Positions 1 through 6,507 of a DNA stretch of 6,666 nt are shown here, in pieces. Source of the stretch: Mycobacterium sp. (GTDB taxonomy: Bacteria; Actinomycetota; Actinomycetes; Mycobacteriales; Mycobacteriaceae); contig JAGQTR010000505.1 in the NCBI GenBank assembly GCA_020438915.1, positions 1 through 6,666 on the forward strand, given 5' to 3'. The position numbers were made by a program, and so were the translations under genes. The notes below the pieces were generated by a model. The model worked only from the letters and a program-made list of their open reading frames with translations. It was not told where the DNA came from and ran no database searches. Position 1 is the stretch's first letter, and each line of letters opens with the position of its first letter.

Positions 1-240
1 GGCGGCCGAATCGTCGTCATGGCATATCAATCTCTCGAGGACCGAATCGTCAAGACCGCGTTCGCGGCCGCGACCGCATCCCGCACGCCGCCGGGTCTGC
101 CGGTCGAACTACCCGGGTACGGCCCCGAGTTCGTCGCGCTGACCCGTGGTGCGGAACGGGCAAGCACTGAGGAGATCGAACGTAATCCGCGAAGCGCCCC
201 GGTTCGCCTGCGCGCACTGCAACGAGTTGGGGGGGAGTAG
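1..240 (+). CDS. rsmH: RsmH (MraW) 16S rRNA methyltransferase, C-terminal fragment
   Basis: This is the last 79 residues of the S-adenosylmethionine-dependent enzyme that methylates N4 of C1402 (E. coli numbering) in 16S rRNA, in the decoding centre of the small ribosomal subunit. The frame is open from base 1 and ends at TAG 238-240. The fragment begins GGRIVVMAYQSLEDRIVK, which matches the family's late S-L-E-D-R-x-V-K motif, and ends with ERNPRSAPVRLRAL, the N-P-R-S-x-x-x-R-L-R signature near the C-terminus. The SAM-binding Rossmann part lies upstream of the window. An internal ATG at base 19 falls inside the conserved domain and is not a start. Its place directly before ftsL and pbpB is the standard dcw order (mraZ-rsmH-ftsL-ftsI). 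The last codons carry a G7 tract that doubles as the ribosome binding site of the next gene. Family assignment is firm; full length cannot be judged. Confidence 0.95.
   Translation, partial: GGRIVVMAYQSLEDRIVKTAFAAATASRTPPGLPVELPGYGPEFVALTRGAERASTEEIERNPRSAPVRLRALQRVGGE
229..237 (+). promoter_or_regulatory. G7 tract and Shine-Dalgarno of the ftsL-like gene, inside rsmH
   Basis: Seven G residues (229-235) followed by AG form a strong purine-rich ribosome binding site ending 5 bases before ATG 243. It lies wholly within the last codons of rsmH (GGG GGG GAG), just before the TAG. This supports the start at 243 and suggests that ribosomes finishing rsmH can reinitiate on the next gene. It is also the longest homopolymer I noticed in the window. 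Confidence 0.7.
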
Positions 241-242
241 CG

Positions 243-1439
243 ATGAAGGCAAAGCGGCCGGCACGCGGCACCGCATCGGGGAAGAAGGCGCAGGCGCGCG
301 CCAGTCGCGGATCGGCGCGCGAATCCAAGCGCATGGTCGACGCGCCGCCGCGCAGGCGTAAGCCGGTGCGCGACGCTCGTCCGCAGCGGTCGGTGCCGCC
401 GAGCAGTCCCATGCCCCGGAAGGCCGCCACTGCGGCCCGGCCGAAGAGCGCCGGCCAGGCAAAAGCCCGGGCGAAGGCGCGAAAGGCCAAGGCGCCTAAA
501 GTAGTTCGCACTCCACTTCGGCAGCGCATCCTGGTCAGGCTGGCCGCCATTGAGCTGAATCCCCGCACGATTGTTGCGCGGGTTCCTTTCGTCGTGCTGA
601 TCATCGCAGCCCTCGGTACCGGCTTGGGCGTGACGCTGTGGTTGTCCACAGATGCCGCCGAGCGCTCCTATCGACTGGGCAATGCGCGCGAGGTCAATCA
701 GGCGCTGATCCAGCAGAAAGAGGCGCTCGAGCGCGATGTGCTCGAGGCGCAGGCTGCTCCGGCGCTGGCCGAGGCGGCGCGGAACCTGGGAATGATCCCC
801 TCCCGTGATACCGCACACCTCGTCCAGGATGCTGCGGGCAACTGGGTCGTGGTGGGCACCCCCAAGCCGGCTGAAGGGGTTCCACCCCCACCGCTGAATG
901 TGCCGCTGGCCGATCCCGCGCCACCCGCACCGGCGGCGCCGCAGGTTTTGGCTCCGCTTGAAGTGCCGGTCCGGGTTCCTCCGGTCACGGGTCAGCCCGC
1001 GACACCCGGCGCGGTGCCTGGGTCGGTGCAGGGTCTGCCCGGTGCGCCCGGTCTTCCCGAGGTCTCGGCCGTACCCGGAGTGCCTGTCGTACCCGGAGTA
1101 CCCGCGGCGCCCGCTGCTCCCGGAGTAGCCGCCATGCCGGCCGCGCCCGGGGTCCCCGTCGTGCCTGGGGCGCCCGTCGCGCCCGGAGTGCCCGCGGCGC
1201 CGTTGGCCGCAACCCCGGGTGCGGAGGTTCCGCACGCCGCTACGGGTCAGTTGCCAACTCCCGGACCGAGTCCGCTGGCCGTCCCCGGGGTCGCGGACGC
1301 GGCAGTGGCGCCGCCGCCGGACCAGGCCGGTAGACCGTTGAACGGGAACCTGCCCCAGCTGTTGCCCGAAGTCGCGAGTCAACCGGGCATCCCGCCGGGT
1401 ACGCAGATTCTCGGGTCTGCACCGGGCGCGCCGGCATGA
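243..1439 (+). CDS. ftsL: FtsL-like proline-rich bitopic division protein
   Basis: This 398-residue protein is probably the mycobacterial FtsL-like divisome protein (Rv2164c type, often annotated as a proline-rich membrane protein). FtsL works with FtsB/DivIC and FtsQ to control septal peptidoglycan synthesis. Residues 1-110 are strongly basic and presumably cytoplasmic, with a Lys/Ala/Arg run at about 71-89. One membrane segment spans about 114-135. A charged helix likely to form a coiled coil follows (about 139-175). It ends in AARNLGMIPS (178-187), which fits the L-G-M motif after the coiled coil in FtsL/DivIC proteins. Residues from about 205 on are extracytoplasmic, rich in Pro, Ala, Gly and Val, and low in complexity. 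The start is backed by a G-rich ribosome binding site and a 2-base gap after rsmH; the stop overlaps the pbpB start (ATGA). It is far longer than typical FtsL (about 100-120 residues) because of its head and tail. Topology and coiled coil were read by eye. The symbol rests mainly on synteny and architecture. Confidence 0.8.
   Translation: MKAKRPARGTASGKKAQARASRGSARESKRMVDAPPRRRKPVRDARPQRSVPPSSPMPRKAATAARPKSAGQAKARAKARKAKAPKVVRTPLRQRILVRLAAIELNPRTIVARVPFVVLIIAALGTGLGVTLWLSTDAAERSYRLGNAREVNQALIQQKEALERDVLEAQAAPALAEAARNLGMIPSRDTAHLVQDAAGNWVVVGTPKPAEGVPPPPLNVPLADPAPPAPAAPQVLAPLEVPVRVPPVTGQPATPGAVPGSVQGLPGAPGLPEVSAVPGVPVVPGVPAAPAAPGVAAMPAAPGVPVVPGAPVAPGVPAAPLAATPGAEVPHAATGQLPTPGPSPLAVPGVADAAVAPPPDQAGRPLNGNLPQLLPEVASQPGIPPGTQILGSAPGAPA
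1038..1202 (+). repeat. Coding repeat: triplet-periodic Pro-Gly/Ala/Val tail of the FtsL-like protein
   Basis: Codons 266-320 of the FtsL-like gene have proline in register at every third residue: 17 of the 19 positions from 266 to 320 in steps of three. All eight glycines of the stretch directly follow such a proline. Units such as PGVPVV (278-283 and 302-307) and PGVPAAP (284-290 and 314-320) recur. At DNA level the 11-mer gtacccggagt occurs at 1071 and again at 1089, an 18-base spacing. The pattern resembles a polyproline-II or degenerate collagen-like rod; true collagen would need Gly at every third residue, which is not seen. Confidence 0.85.
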
Positions 1440-3385
1440 GCCGGGGGGCCGGCCGCCGGGAGCGTGCGGCAAAACCGACGAAAGCGGCGAAAGCGGCGAA
1501 AGCGGCTCCGACCCAGGAACGTTCGGCGCGGTCCCGACGCACCCGCGAGGCAGCACCTCAGAGTGGTTTGCGCAGCGCATCATTCGTATTCCGGCACCGC
1601 GCCGGCAACGCGGTGATCTTCCTACTGCTGGTGGTCGCCGCAGCCCAGCTGTTCACCCTGCAGGTGCCGCGTGCCGAAGGGCTGCGTGCCGAGGCGGCCA
1701 GCCAGCTGAAGGTGACCGACATTGACGGTGCGGTGCGCGGGGCGATTGTCGACCGTCGCGGTGACAAACTGGCGTTCACCATCGAGGCTCGCGCCCTGAC
1801 GTTCCAACCGGTCAAGGTTCGCAAGCAGTTGGAGGAGGCTTTCGCGAAAGCCGAATCGGGGGCGTCGGACGCTCCCGACCCCGAGGCGCGGCTGCGCGAC
1901 ATTGCGGCCGAGGTGGCCAGCCGGCTGGGCAACAAACCAGACAGCGGCACGGTGCTCAAGAAGTTGCGCAGCGACGAGACATTCGTCTATCTGGCCCGAG
2001 CCGTCGATCCGGCGATCGCGGAGGCCATCACCGCAAAGTTCCCCGAGGTTGGCTCGGAACGTCAGGACGTGCGCCAATATCCGGGCGGCGTGTTGGCGGC
2101 CAACGTGATCGGCGGCATCGACTGGGACGGTCATGGTCTGCTCGGCCTAGAGGACTCGTTGGACGCGGTGCTCGCCGGTACCGACGGGTCGGTCACCTAT
2201 GACCGTGGTTCCGACGGTGTGGTCATCCCGGGGAGCTACCGAAATCGCCACGACGCGGTGAACGGGTCCACGGTGATGCTCACCATCGACGACGACATCC
2301 AGTTCTACGTGCAGCAGCAGGTGCAGTTGGCCAAAGACGCCTCCGGTGCGAAGAACGCCTCGGCGGTGGTGCTCGATGCCAAGACAGGCGAAGTGCTGGC
2401 GATGTCGAACGACAACACGTTCGACCCCGGCCAGGACCTCAGCCGGCAGGAGGATCGCGAACTGGGCAACCTGTCGGTGTCCTCGCCGTTCGAGCCCGGC
2501 TCGGTGAACAAGATCATCACGGCCGCTTCGGTCATCGAGTACGGGTTGTCCAACCCCGACGAGGTGCTCCAGGTGCCCGGATCGATCAACATGGGCGGGG
2601 TCACCGTCGGTGATGCCTGGAACCACGGCGTGATGCCCTACACCACCACCGGTGTCTTCGGGAAGTCGTCAAACGTCGGCACGCTGATTCTCGCCCAGCG
2701 CGTCGGGGAGAAGCGCTATGCCGAGATGCTGCGCAAGTTCGGTTTGGGTCAGCGCACCGGCGTCGGGCTACCCGGTGAGAGTGCCGGATTGGTGCCCCCC
2801 ATGGACCAGTGGTCGGGCAGTACTTTCGCCAACCTGCCTATCGGACAGGGTCTTTCGATGACCCTGCTGCAAATGGCCGGTATGTACCAGGTCATCGCCA
2901 ACGACGGGGTGCGGGTGCCACCGCGCATCGTCAAGGCGACGATCGCCGAGGACGGCACTCGCACCGAGGAGCCAAGACCGGATGGCGTGCGGGTGGTGTC
3001 GCCGGAGACGGCGCGCACAGTGCGCAACATGTTCCGTTCAGTCGTGCAGCGTGACCCGATGGGTGTGCAGCAGGGAACCGGGCCGCAGGCGGCGGTCGAG
3101 GGATACCAGATCGCCGGAAAGACGGGTACCGCGCAGCAGATCAACCCTGCGTGCGGTTGCTACTACAGCGACGTCTATTGGATCACCTTCGCGGGAATGG
3201 CCCCCTCCGACAACCCGCGCTATGTCGTCGGGGTGATGATGGACGCACCGCACCGCGCCGCTGACGGCTCGCCCGGGTCGTCGGCCGCACCGCTGTTCCA
3301 TAACATCGCGTCCTGGTTGTTGCGGCGGGAAAACGTGCCGTTGTCGGCGGACCCCGGCGCCCCGCTGACACTGCAGGCCGGCTGA
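1436..3385 (+). CDS. pbpB: PbpB/FtsI, class B penicillin-binding protein (septal DD-transpeptidase)
   Basis: This 649-residue transpeptidase makes the peptide cross-links of septal peptidoglycan outside the membrane and is the partner of FtsW in the divisome. Residues 1-57 are a basic cytoplasmic tail; a single membrane anchor lies at about 58-77. The dimerisation/pedestal domain begins near RGAIVDRRGDKLAFT (101-115). The transpeptidase domain covers about 305-625. Its three penicillin-binding motifs are present: S356-V-N-K359 with the nucleophile Ser356, S411-S-N413, and K562-T-G564. No PASTA domain follows. The start ATG overlaps the ftsL stop (ATGA) and has no clear Shine-Dalgarno, so translational coupling is likely. 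The length is a little below the M. tuberculosis protein (about 679 residues as I recall), and much of the difference seems to be in the cytoplasmic tail. The only cysteines I find are C573 and C575, just after the KTG motif. Identification is very secure. Confidence 0.98.
   Translation: MSRGAGRRERAAKPTKAAKAAKAAPTQERSARSRRTREAAPQSGLRSASFVFRHRAGNAVIFLLLVVAAAQLFTLQVPRAEGLRAEAASQLKVTDIDGAVRGAIVDRRGDKLAFTIEARALTFQPVKVRKQLEEAFAKAESGASDAPDPEARLRDIAAEVASRLGNKPDSGTVLKKLRSDETFVYLARAVDPAIAEAITAKFPEVGSERQDVRQYPGGVLAANVIGGIDWDGHGLLGLEDSLDAVLAGTDGSVTYDRGSDGVVIPGSYRNRHDAVNGSTVMLTIDDDIQFYVQQQVQLAKDASGAKNASAVVLDAKTGEVLAMSNDNTFDPGQDLSRQEDRELGNLSVSSPFEPGSVNKIITAASVIEYGLSNPDEVLQVPGSINMGGVTVGDAWNHGVMPYTTTGVFGKSSNVGTLILAQRVGEKRYAEMLRKFGLGQRTGVGLPGESAGLVPPMDQWSGSTFANLPIGQGLSMTLLQMAGMYQVIANDGVRVPPRIVKATIAEDGTRTEEPRPDGVRVVSPETARTVRNMFRSVVQRDPMGVQQGTGPQAAVEGYQIAGKTGTAQQINPACGCYYSDVYWITFAGMAPSDNPRYVVGVMMDAPHRAADGSPGSSAAPLFHNIASWLLRRENVPLSADPGAPLTLQAG
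1481..1507 (+). repeat. 9-base tandem repeat (three copies) in the pbpB 5' end
   Basis: Three head-to-tail copies of aaagcggcg (the last ends in t) lie at 1481-1489, 1490-1498 and 1499-1507. They encode Lys-Ala-Ala three times (residues 16-24) in the cytoplasmic tail of PbpB. The unit is a multiple of three, so gain or loss of copies would keep the frame and only change the length of the basic tail. Confidence 0.9.
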
Positions 3386-3436
3386 GCCACTTCAGGACAC
3401 TGAGCCGATTGCCGAGGCCGGTACTGTGTCAACGCC
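3386..3436 (+). promoter_or_regulatory. pbpB-murE intergenic gap with a possible -10 element for murE
   Basis: These 51 bases are the only non-coding gap longer than 2 bases in the window. TACTGT at 3422-3427 fits the mycobacterial TANNNT -10 pattern. Transcription from it would begin near 3434-3437, at or within a few bases of the murE ATG, giving a leaderless or nearly leaderless message. This would agree with the absence of a Shine-Dalgarno before murE. I see no good -35 box at 16-18 bases; the nearest candidate, TTGCCG at 3409-3414, is only 7 bases away. No hairpin with a T-tract is seen, so there is no evident terminator. The call is tentative. Confidence 0.3.
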
Positions 3437-4975
3437 ATGAATGTGCGCCCCTCCCGTCCCGTCGGTCTTACATTGACCGCAGTGGCTGATCTCCTGGCCG
3501 GGGTGGCTCCGCAAACCCCCTCCGGGCCTGCCGTGCCCGACATCCGGGTGACCGGTGTCACCTTGCGCGGCCAGGACGCCCAAATCGGAGATCTGTTCGC
3601 AGCCCTGCCCGGGTCGAGCGCACACGGTGGTCGCTACGCCGCCGAGGCGGTGGCACGCGGTGCGGTCGCGGTACTTACCGACCGCGAGGGCGCCGCCGAG
3701 ATCGGGGGCACTCTTGCAGTGCCGGTGCTGGTCCACCCGGAGCCGCGGGCCGTGCTGGGCGCGGTGGCGTCGGCGGTGTACGGCAATCCCTCGCAGCACC
3801 TGCGTGTCATCGGTGTCACCGGGACCTCCGGCAAGACCACGACGGCCTATCTGGTCGAGGCCGGCCTGCGTGCGGCCGGACGGGTGGCCGGGTTGATCGG
3901 CACGGTCGGTGTCCGCATCGACGGACGCGACCAGCCCAGCGGGTTGACCACGCCCGAAGCACCGCAACTGCAGGCGCTACTGGCGGTGATGGTCGAGCAG
4001 GGAGTGGACACCGTCGTAATGGAGGTGTCCAGCCATGCACTCACCCTGGGCCGCGTCGACGGCGTGTCGTTCGCGGTAGGCGGTTTTACCAACCTCTCGC
4101 GCGATCACCTGGACTTCCACGAGTCGATGCAGGCCTATTTCGAGGCCAAGGCTCGGCTGTTCGACCCGGGGTCGGCCACGCACGCCGCGCTCTCGGTGGT
4201 GTGTGTCGACGATGAGTGGGGTCGGGCGATGGCCGCGCGCGGGCACCGCACGGTAACGGTCAGTGTGACCGGAACCGCCGACTGGTCCGTCGATGACATC
4301 ACCACCGTCGAGGGTGGCGTTCAGGATTTTCTGGCCGTGGATCCCGCCGGCGTCCACCACGGTCTGCGGATCGGGCTGCCCGGTCGCTACAACGTGGCCA
4401 ACTGTCTGCTCGCAGTGGCACTACTGGACGCGGTGGGGGTGTCGCCGGAGCAGGCCGCCCCTGGGCTGCGGGAGGCCACCGTGCCAGGGCGCCTGGAGTC
4501 GGTGGACCGCGGTCAACCGTTCCTCGCTCTGGTCGACTACGCGCACAAACCCGGTGCGCTGCGCGCGGTCCTGCGGACCCTGCGCGAGCAGACCACCGGC
4601 CGGGTCGCCGTCGTCTTCGGCGCCGGCGGGAACCGCGACCAGGGAAAGCGAGAGCCGATGGGAGAGGTGGCCGCCGAACTGGCCGATCTGGTCGTGGTAA
4701 CCGATGACAACCCGCGGGACGAGGACCCGGCGGCTATTCGCGCCTCGATTGCGGCCGGCGCCAGTACCGGCGGTGCCGAGGTCGTGGACATCGGCGATCG
4801 GCGGGCCGCGATCGAGCACGCCGTGGCGTGGGCCCGCGACGGTGACGTGGTGTTGATCGCGGGCAAGGGGCATGAGGCGGGGCAGACCAGCCGCGGCCAC
4901 ACCCGGCCCTTCGATGACCGAACCGAACTGGCCGGCGCGCTGGAGGCCATGAAGTCGCGGGGAGTACCCGGATGA
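3437..4975 (+). CDS. murE: MurE, UDP-MurNAc-tripeptide synthetase (meso-diaminopimelate-adding)
   Basis: This cytoplasmic ATP-dependent ligase of 512 residues adds meso-diaminopimelate to UDP-MurNAc-L-Ala-D-Glu. The N-terminal UDP-binding domain covers about 1-120. The central ATPase domain opens with the P-loop G126-VTGTSGKTTT and contains MEVSSHAL (195-202). K238 in the YFEAK segment is at the position of the carbamylated lysine of Mur ligases. The C-terminal domain holds D424-N-P-R427, the motif that selects meso-diaminopimelate over lysine, and GKGHE (476-480). These features fix the substrate and agree with mycobacterial wall chemistry. The start is the first possible one: an in-frame TGA lies at 3401-3403 and no other start codon falls between. 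No Shine-Dalgarno is visible, unlike at murF and mraY. The stop overlaps the murF start (ATGA). It is slightly shorter than the M. tuberculosis protein (about 535 residues as I recall), mostly at the N-terminus. Confidence 0.98.
   Translation: MNVRPSRPVGLTLTAVADLLAGVAPQTPSGPAVPDIRVTGVTLRGQDAQIGDLFAALPGSSAHGGRYAAEAVARGAVAVLTDREGAAEIGGTLAVPVLVHPEPRAVLGAVASAVYGNPSQHLRVIGVTGTSGKTTTAYLVEAGLRAAGRVAGLIGTVGVRIDGRDQPSGLTTPEAPQLQALLAVMVEQGVDTVVMEVSSHALTLGRVDGVSFAVGGFTNLSRDHLDFHESMQAYFEAKARLFDPGSATHAALSVVCVDDEWGRAMAARGHRTVTVSVTGTADWSVDDITTVEGGVQDFLAVDPAGVHHGLRIGLPGRYNVANCLLAVALLDAVGVSPEQAAPGLREATVPGRLESVDRGQPFLALVDYAHKPGALRAVLRTLREQTTGRVAVVFGAGGNRDQGKREPMGEVAAELADLVVVTDDNPRDEDPAAIRASIAAGASTGGAEVVDIGDRRAAIEHAVAWARDGDVVLIAGKGHEAGQTSRGHTRPFDDRTELAGALEAMKSRGVPG
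4959..4964 (+). promoter_or_regulatory. Shine-Dalgarno of murF, inside murE
   Basis: GGGGAG lies 7 bases before ATG 4972, within the last codons of murE. It supports the overlapping ATGA start of murF. Confidence 0.7.
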
Positions 4976-6507
4976 TCGAGCTCTCGCTGGCCCAGATCGC
5001 CGAGATCGTGGGAGGCCGCCTCGCCGACATCGGTGTCGACCGGGCAGGCGCCACCCGGGTCACCGGCACCGTGGAGTTCGATTCGCGGGCGGTGGCGCCC
5101 GGCGGGCTCTTCCTGGCGCTGCCCGGCGCGCGTTCCGACGGCCACGATTTCGCCGCCGCCGCCGTCGCCGCGGGCGCGGTGGGAGTGTTGGCCGCCCGAC
5201 CAGTCGGCGTTCCGGCAATAGTCGTCGACCCGCAGCCCTTCTCCGGCTCGGGTTCTGGCGGCACCGCCGGCGTGCTCGAACACGATTCCGACGGCTCGGG
5301 CGCGGCAGTGCTGGCGGCGTTGGCGAAACTGGCGGCCGCCGTGGCCACCGAACTGGTCGCGGGCGGGCTCACCATCGTCGGCCTCACCGGCTCTTCGGGT
5401 AAGACGTCGACCAAGGATCTGATCGCTGCGGTGCTGGCGCCGCTGGGGGAGGTGATCGCCCCGCCTGGCTCGTTCAACAACGAGCTCGGTCATCCCTGGA
5501 CAGTGTTGCGCGCCAACCGATCCACCGATTACCTGGTGTTGGAGATGTCGGCGCGGCATCCGGGCAACATCGCTGCCCTCGCCCAAATCGCGCCGCCGTC
5601 GATCGCGGCCGTGTTGAACGTCGGCACCGCTCACCTCGGCGAGTTCGGCTCACGTGAGGCGATCGCGGCGACGAAATCCGAGCTGCCCGCCGCGGTTCCG
5701 GCATCCGGGGTGGTGATCCTCAACGTCGATGATCCGGTGGTTGCCCGGATGGCCGACAAGACCGCCGCGCGGGTGGTGCGGGTGGGCCGGGTTTCGGATG
5801 GCTCCGCCGCGGGGGACGGCGCCGACATCTGGGCCGACAACATCGTGCTCGACCCGCTCGCCCGGGCTCGCTTCACGCTGCACGCCGGCGGCGCCGGGGT
5901 TGACGTCTCGCTCGCAGTGCACGGTGACCATCAGGTGTCCAACGCACTGTGCGCCGCGGCCGTAGCCCTGGAGTGCGGCGCCGATCTGGACCAGGTGGCC
6001 CGGGCACTCGGCGCCGCCGGCCCGGTATCGGGTCAGCGAATGCAGGTCAGCACCCGCGCCGACGGTGTGACGATCGTCAACGACGCGTACAACGCCAACC
6101 CGGACTCGATGCGTGCCGGGCTCAAGGCGCTGGCCTGGATGGGGCGTCAGGGCCCCCCGGAAAGCCGCAGTTGGGCGGTGTTGGGCGAAATGGCCGAGCT
6201 CGGCGACGACGCGATAACCGAGCACGACCGCATCGGGCGACTGGCAGTGCGATTAGATGTCTCTCGACTCATCGTCGTCGGAACCGGGAGGCCTATGAGC
6301 GCCATGCTGCACGGGGCGGTCATGGAGGGGTCGTGGGGGTCTGAGGCCGCTGCGGTCGCCGACGCGGATGCCGCCCTGAACCTGCTGCGGGCCGAGCTTC
6401 GCTCCGGGGACGTGGTGTTGGTGAAGGCGTCGAACTCTGCCGGGCTCGGCGCGCTGGCCGAAGCGCTGGCCGCCGAGGTATCCGACGGCGGGGAGAGCCG
6501 CCCATGA
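4972..6507 (+). CDS. murF: MurF, UDP-MurNAc-tripeptide:D-Ala-D-Ala ligase
   Basis: This cytoplasmic ATP-dependent ligase of 511 residues joins D-Ala-D-Ala to UDP-MurNAc-tripeptide to complete the soluble pentapeptide precursor. The N-terminal domain includes TVEFDSRAVAPGGLFLALPG (33-52), typical of MurF. The ATPase domain has the P-loop G137-LTGSSGKTST, SFNNELGHP (167-175) and LNVGTAHLGEFGS (215-227). The C-terminal domain has NDAYNANPDSM (370-380), GEMAELG (405-411) and VLVKASNSAGL (482-492), the family's late lysine motif. The start overlaps the murE stop and has a good Shine-Dalgarno; the stop overlaps the mraY start. A short Gly/Ser-rich stretch (SGSGSGG, 91-97) lies between the UDP-binding and ATPase parts, where I recall different residues in M. 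tuberculosis; it looks like a flexible surface loop. The N-terminal domain is visibly related to that of MurE (DLFAALPG there, GLFLALPG here), as expected of Mur ligase paralogues. Length is normal for mycobacterial MurF. Confidence 0.97.
   Translation: MIELSLAQIAEIVGGRLADIGVDRAGATRVTGTVEFDSRAVAPGGLFLALPGARSDGHDFAAAAVAAGAVGVLAARPVGVPAIVVDPQPFSGSGSGGTAGVLEHDSDGSGAAVLAALAKLAAAVATELVAGGLTIVGLTGSSGKTSTKDLIAAVLAPLGEVIAPPGSFNNELGHPWTVLRANRSTDYLVLEMSARHPGNIAALAQIAPPSIAAVLNVGTAHLGEFGSREAIAATKSELPAAVPASGVVILNVDDPVVARMADKTAARVVRVGRVSDGSAAGDGADIWADNIVLDPLARARFTLHAGGAGVDVSLAVHGDHQVSNALCAAAVALECGADLDQVARALGAAGPVSGQRMQVSTRADGVTIVNDAYNANPDSMRAGLKALAWMGRQGPPESRSWAVLGEMAELGDDAITEHDRIGRLAVRLDVSRLIVVGTGRPMSAMLHGAVMEGSWGSEAAAVADADAALNLLRAELRSGDVVLVKASNSAGLGALAEALAAEVSDGGESRP
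6490..6495 (+). promoter_or_regulatory. Shine-Dalgarno of mraY, inside murF
   Basis: GGGGAG lies 8 bases before ATG 6504, in the last codons of murF. Two ATGs follow in tandem (6504 and 6507). The first is better placed and lines up with the start of the M. tuberculosis protein as I recall it (MRQILIA there, MMQILIA here). Confidence 0.65.

Noticed and set aside
1443..1448. G6 run just after the pbpB start, with C6 runs at 2795-2800 (pbpB) and 6153-6158 (murF)
   Set aside because: Six-base runs are common in DNA this rich in GC. All lie inside essential genes where slippage would break the protein, with no fusion or regulatory outcome like that at the G7 tract.
27..1583. 518-codon open frame on the minus strand opposite rsmH, ftsL and the start of pbpB
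   Set aside because: Its product is an Arg/Gly/Pro-rich shadow of the GC-rich coding strand, with no recognisable domain. It runs opposite three well-supported genes and changes character with each gene beneath it. The Pro-rich repeat on the + strand simply lacks stops in the antisense frame.
3396..3430. Inverted repeat GACAC (3396-3400) / GTGTC (3426-3430) in the pbpB-murE gap
   Set aside because: It has a 5-base stem with a 25-base loop, does not extend inward, and has no T-tract. It is too weak for a terminator or a convincing operator.
4537..5634. 365-codon open frame on the minus strand opposite murE and murF
   Set aside because: It is antisense to conserved catalytic domains of two certain genes. 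Composition (Arg, Gly, His) is that of a GC-rich shadow, and no motif or ribosome binding site supports it.
6253..6255. Rare TTA leucine codon in murF
   Set aside because: TTA codons mark bldA-dependent genes in Streptomyces, but no such developmental control is established in mycobacteria. A single TTA in a housekeeping gene is not informative.
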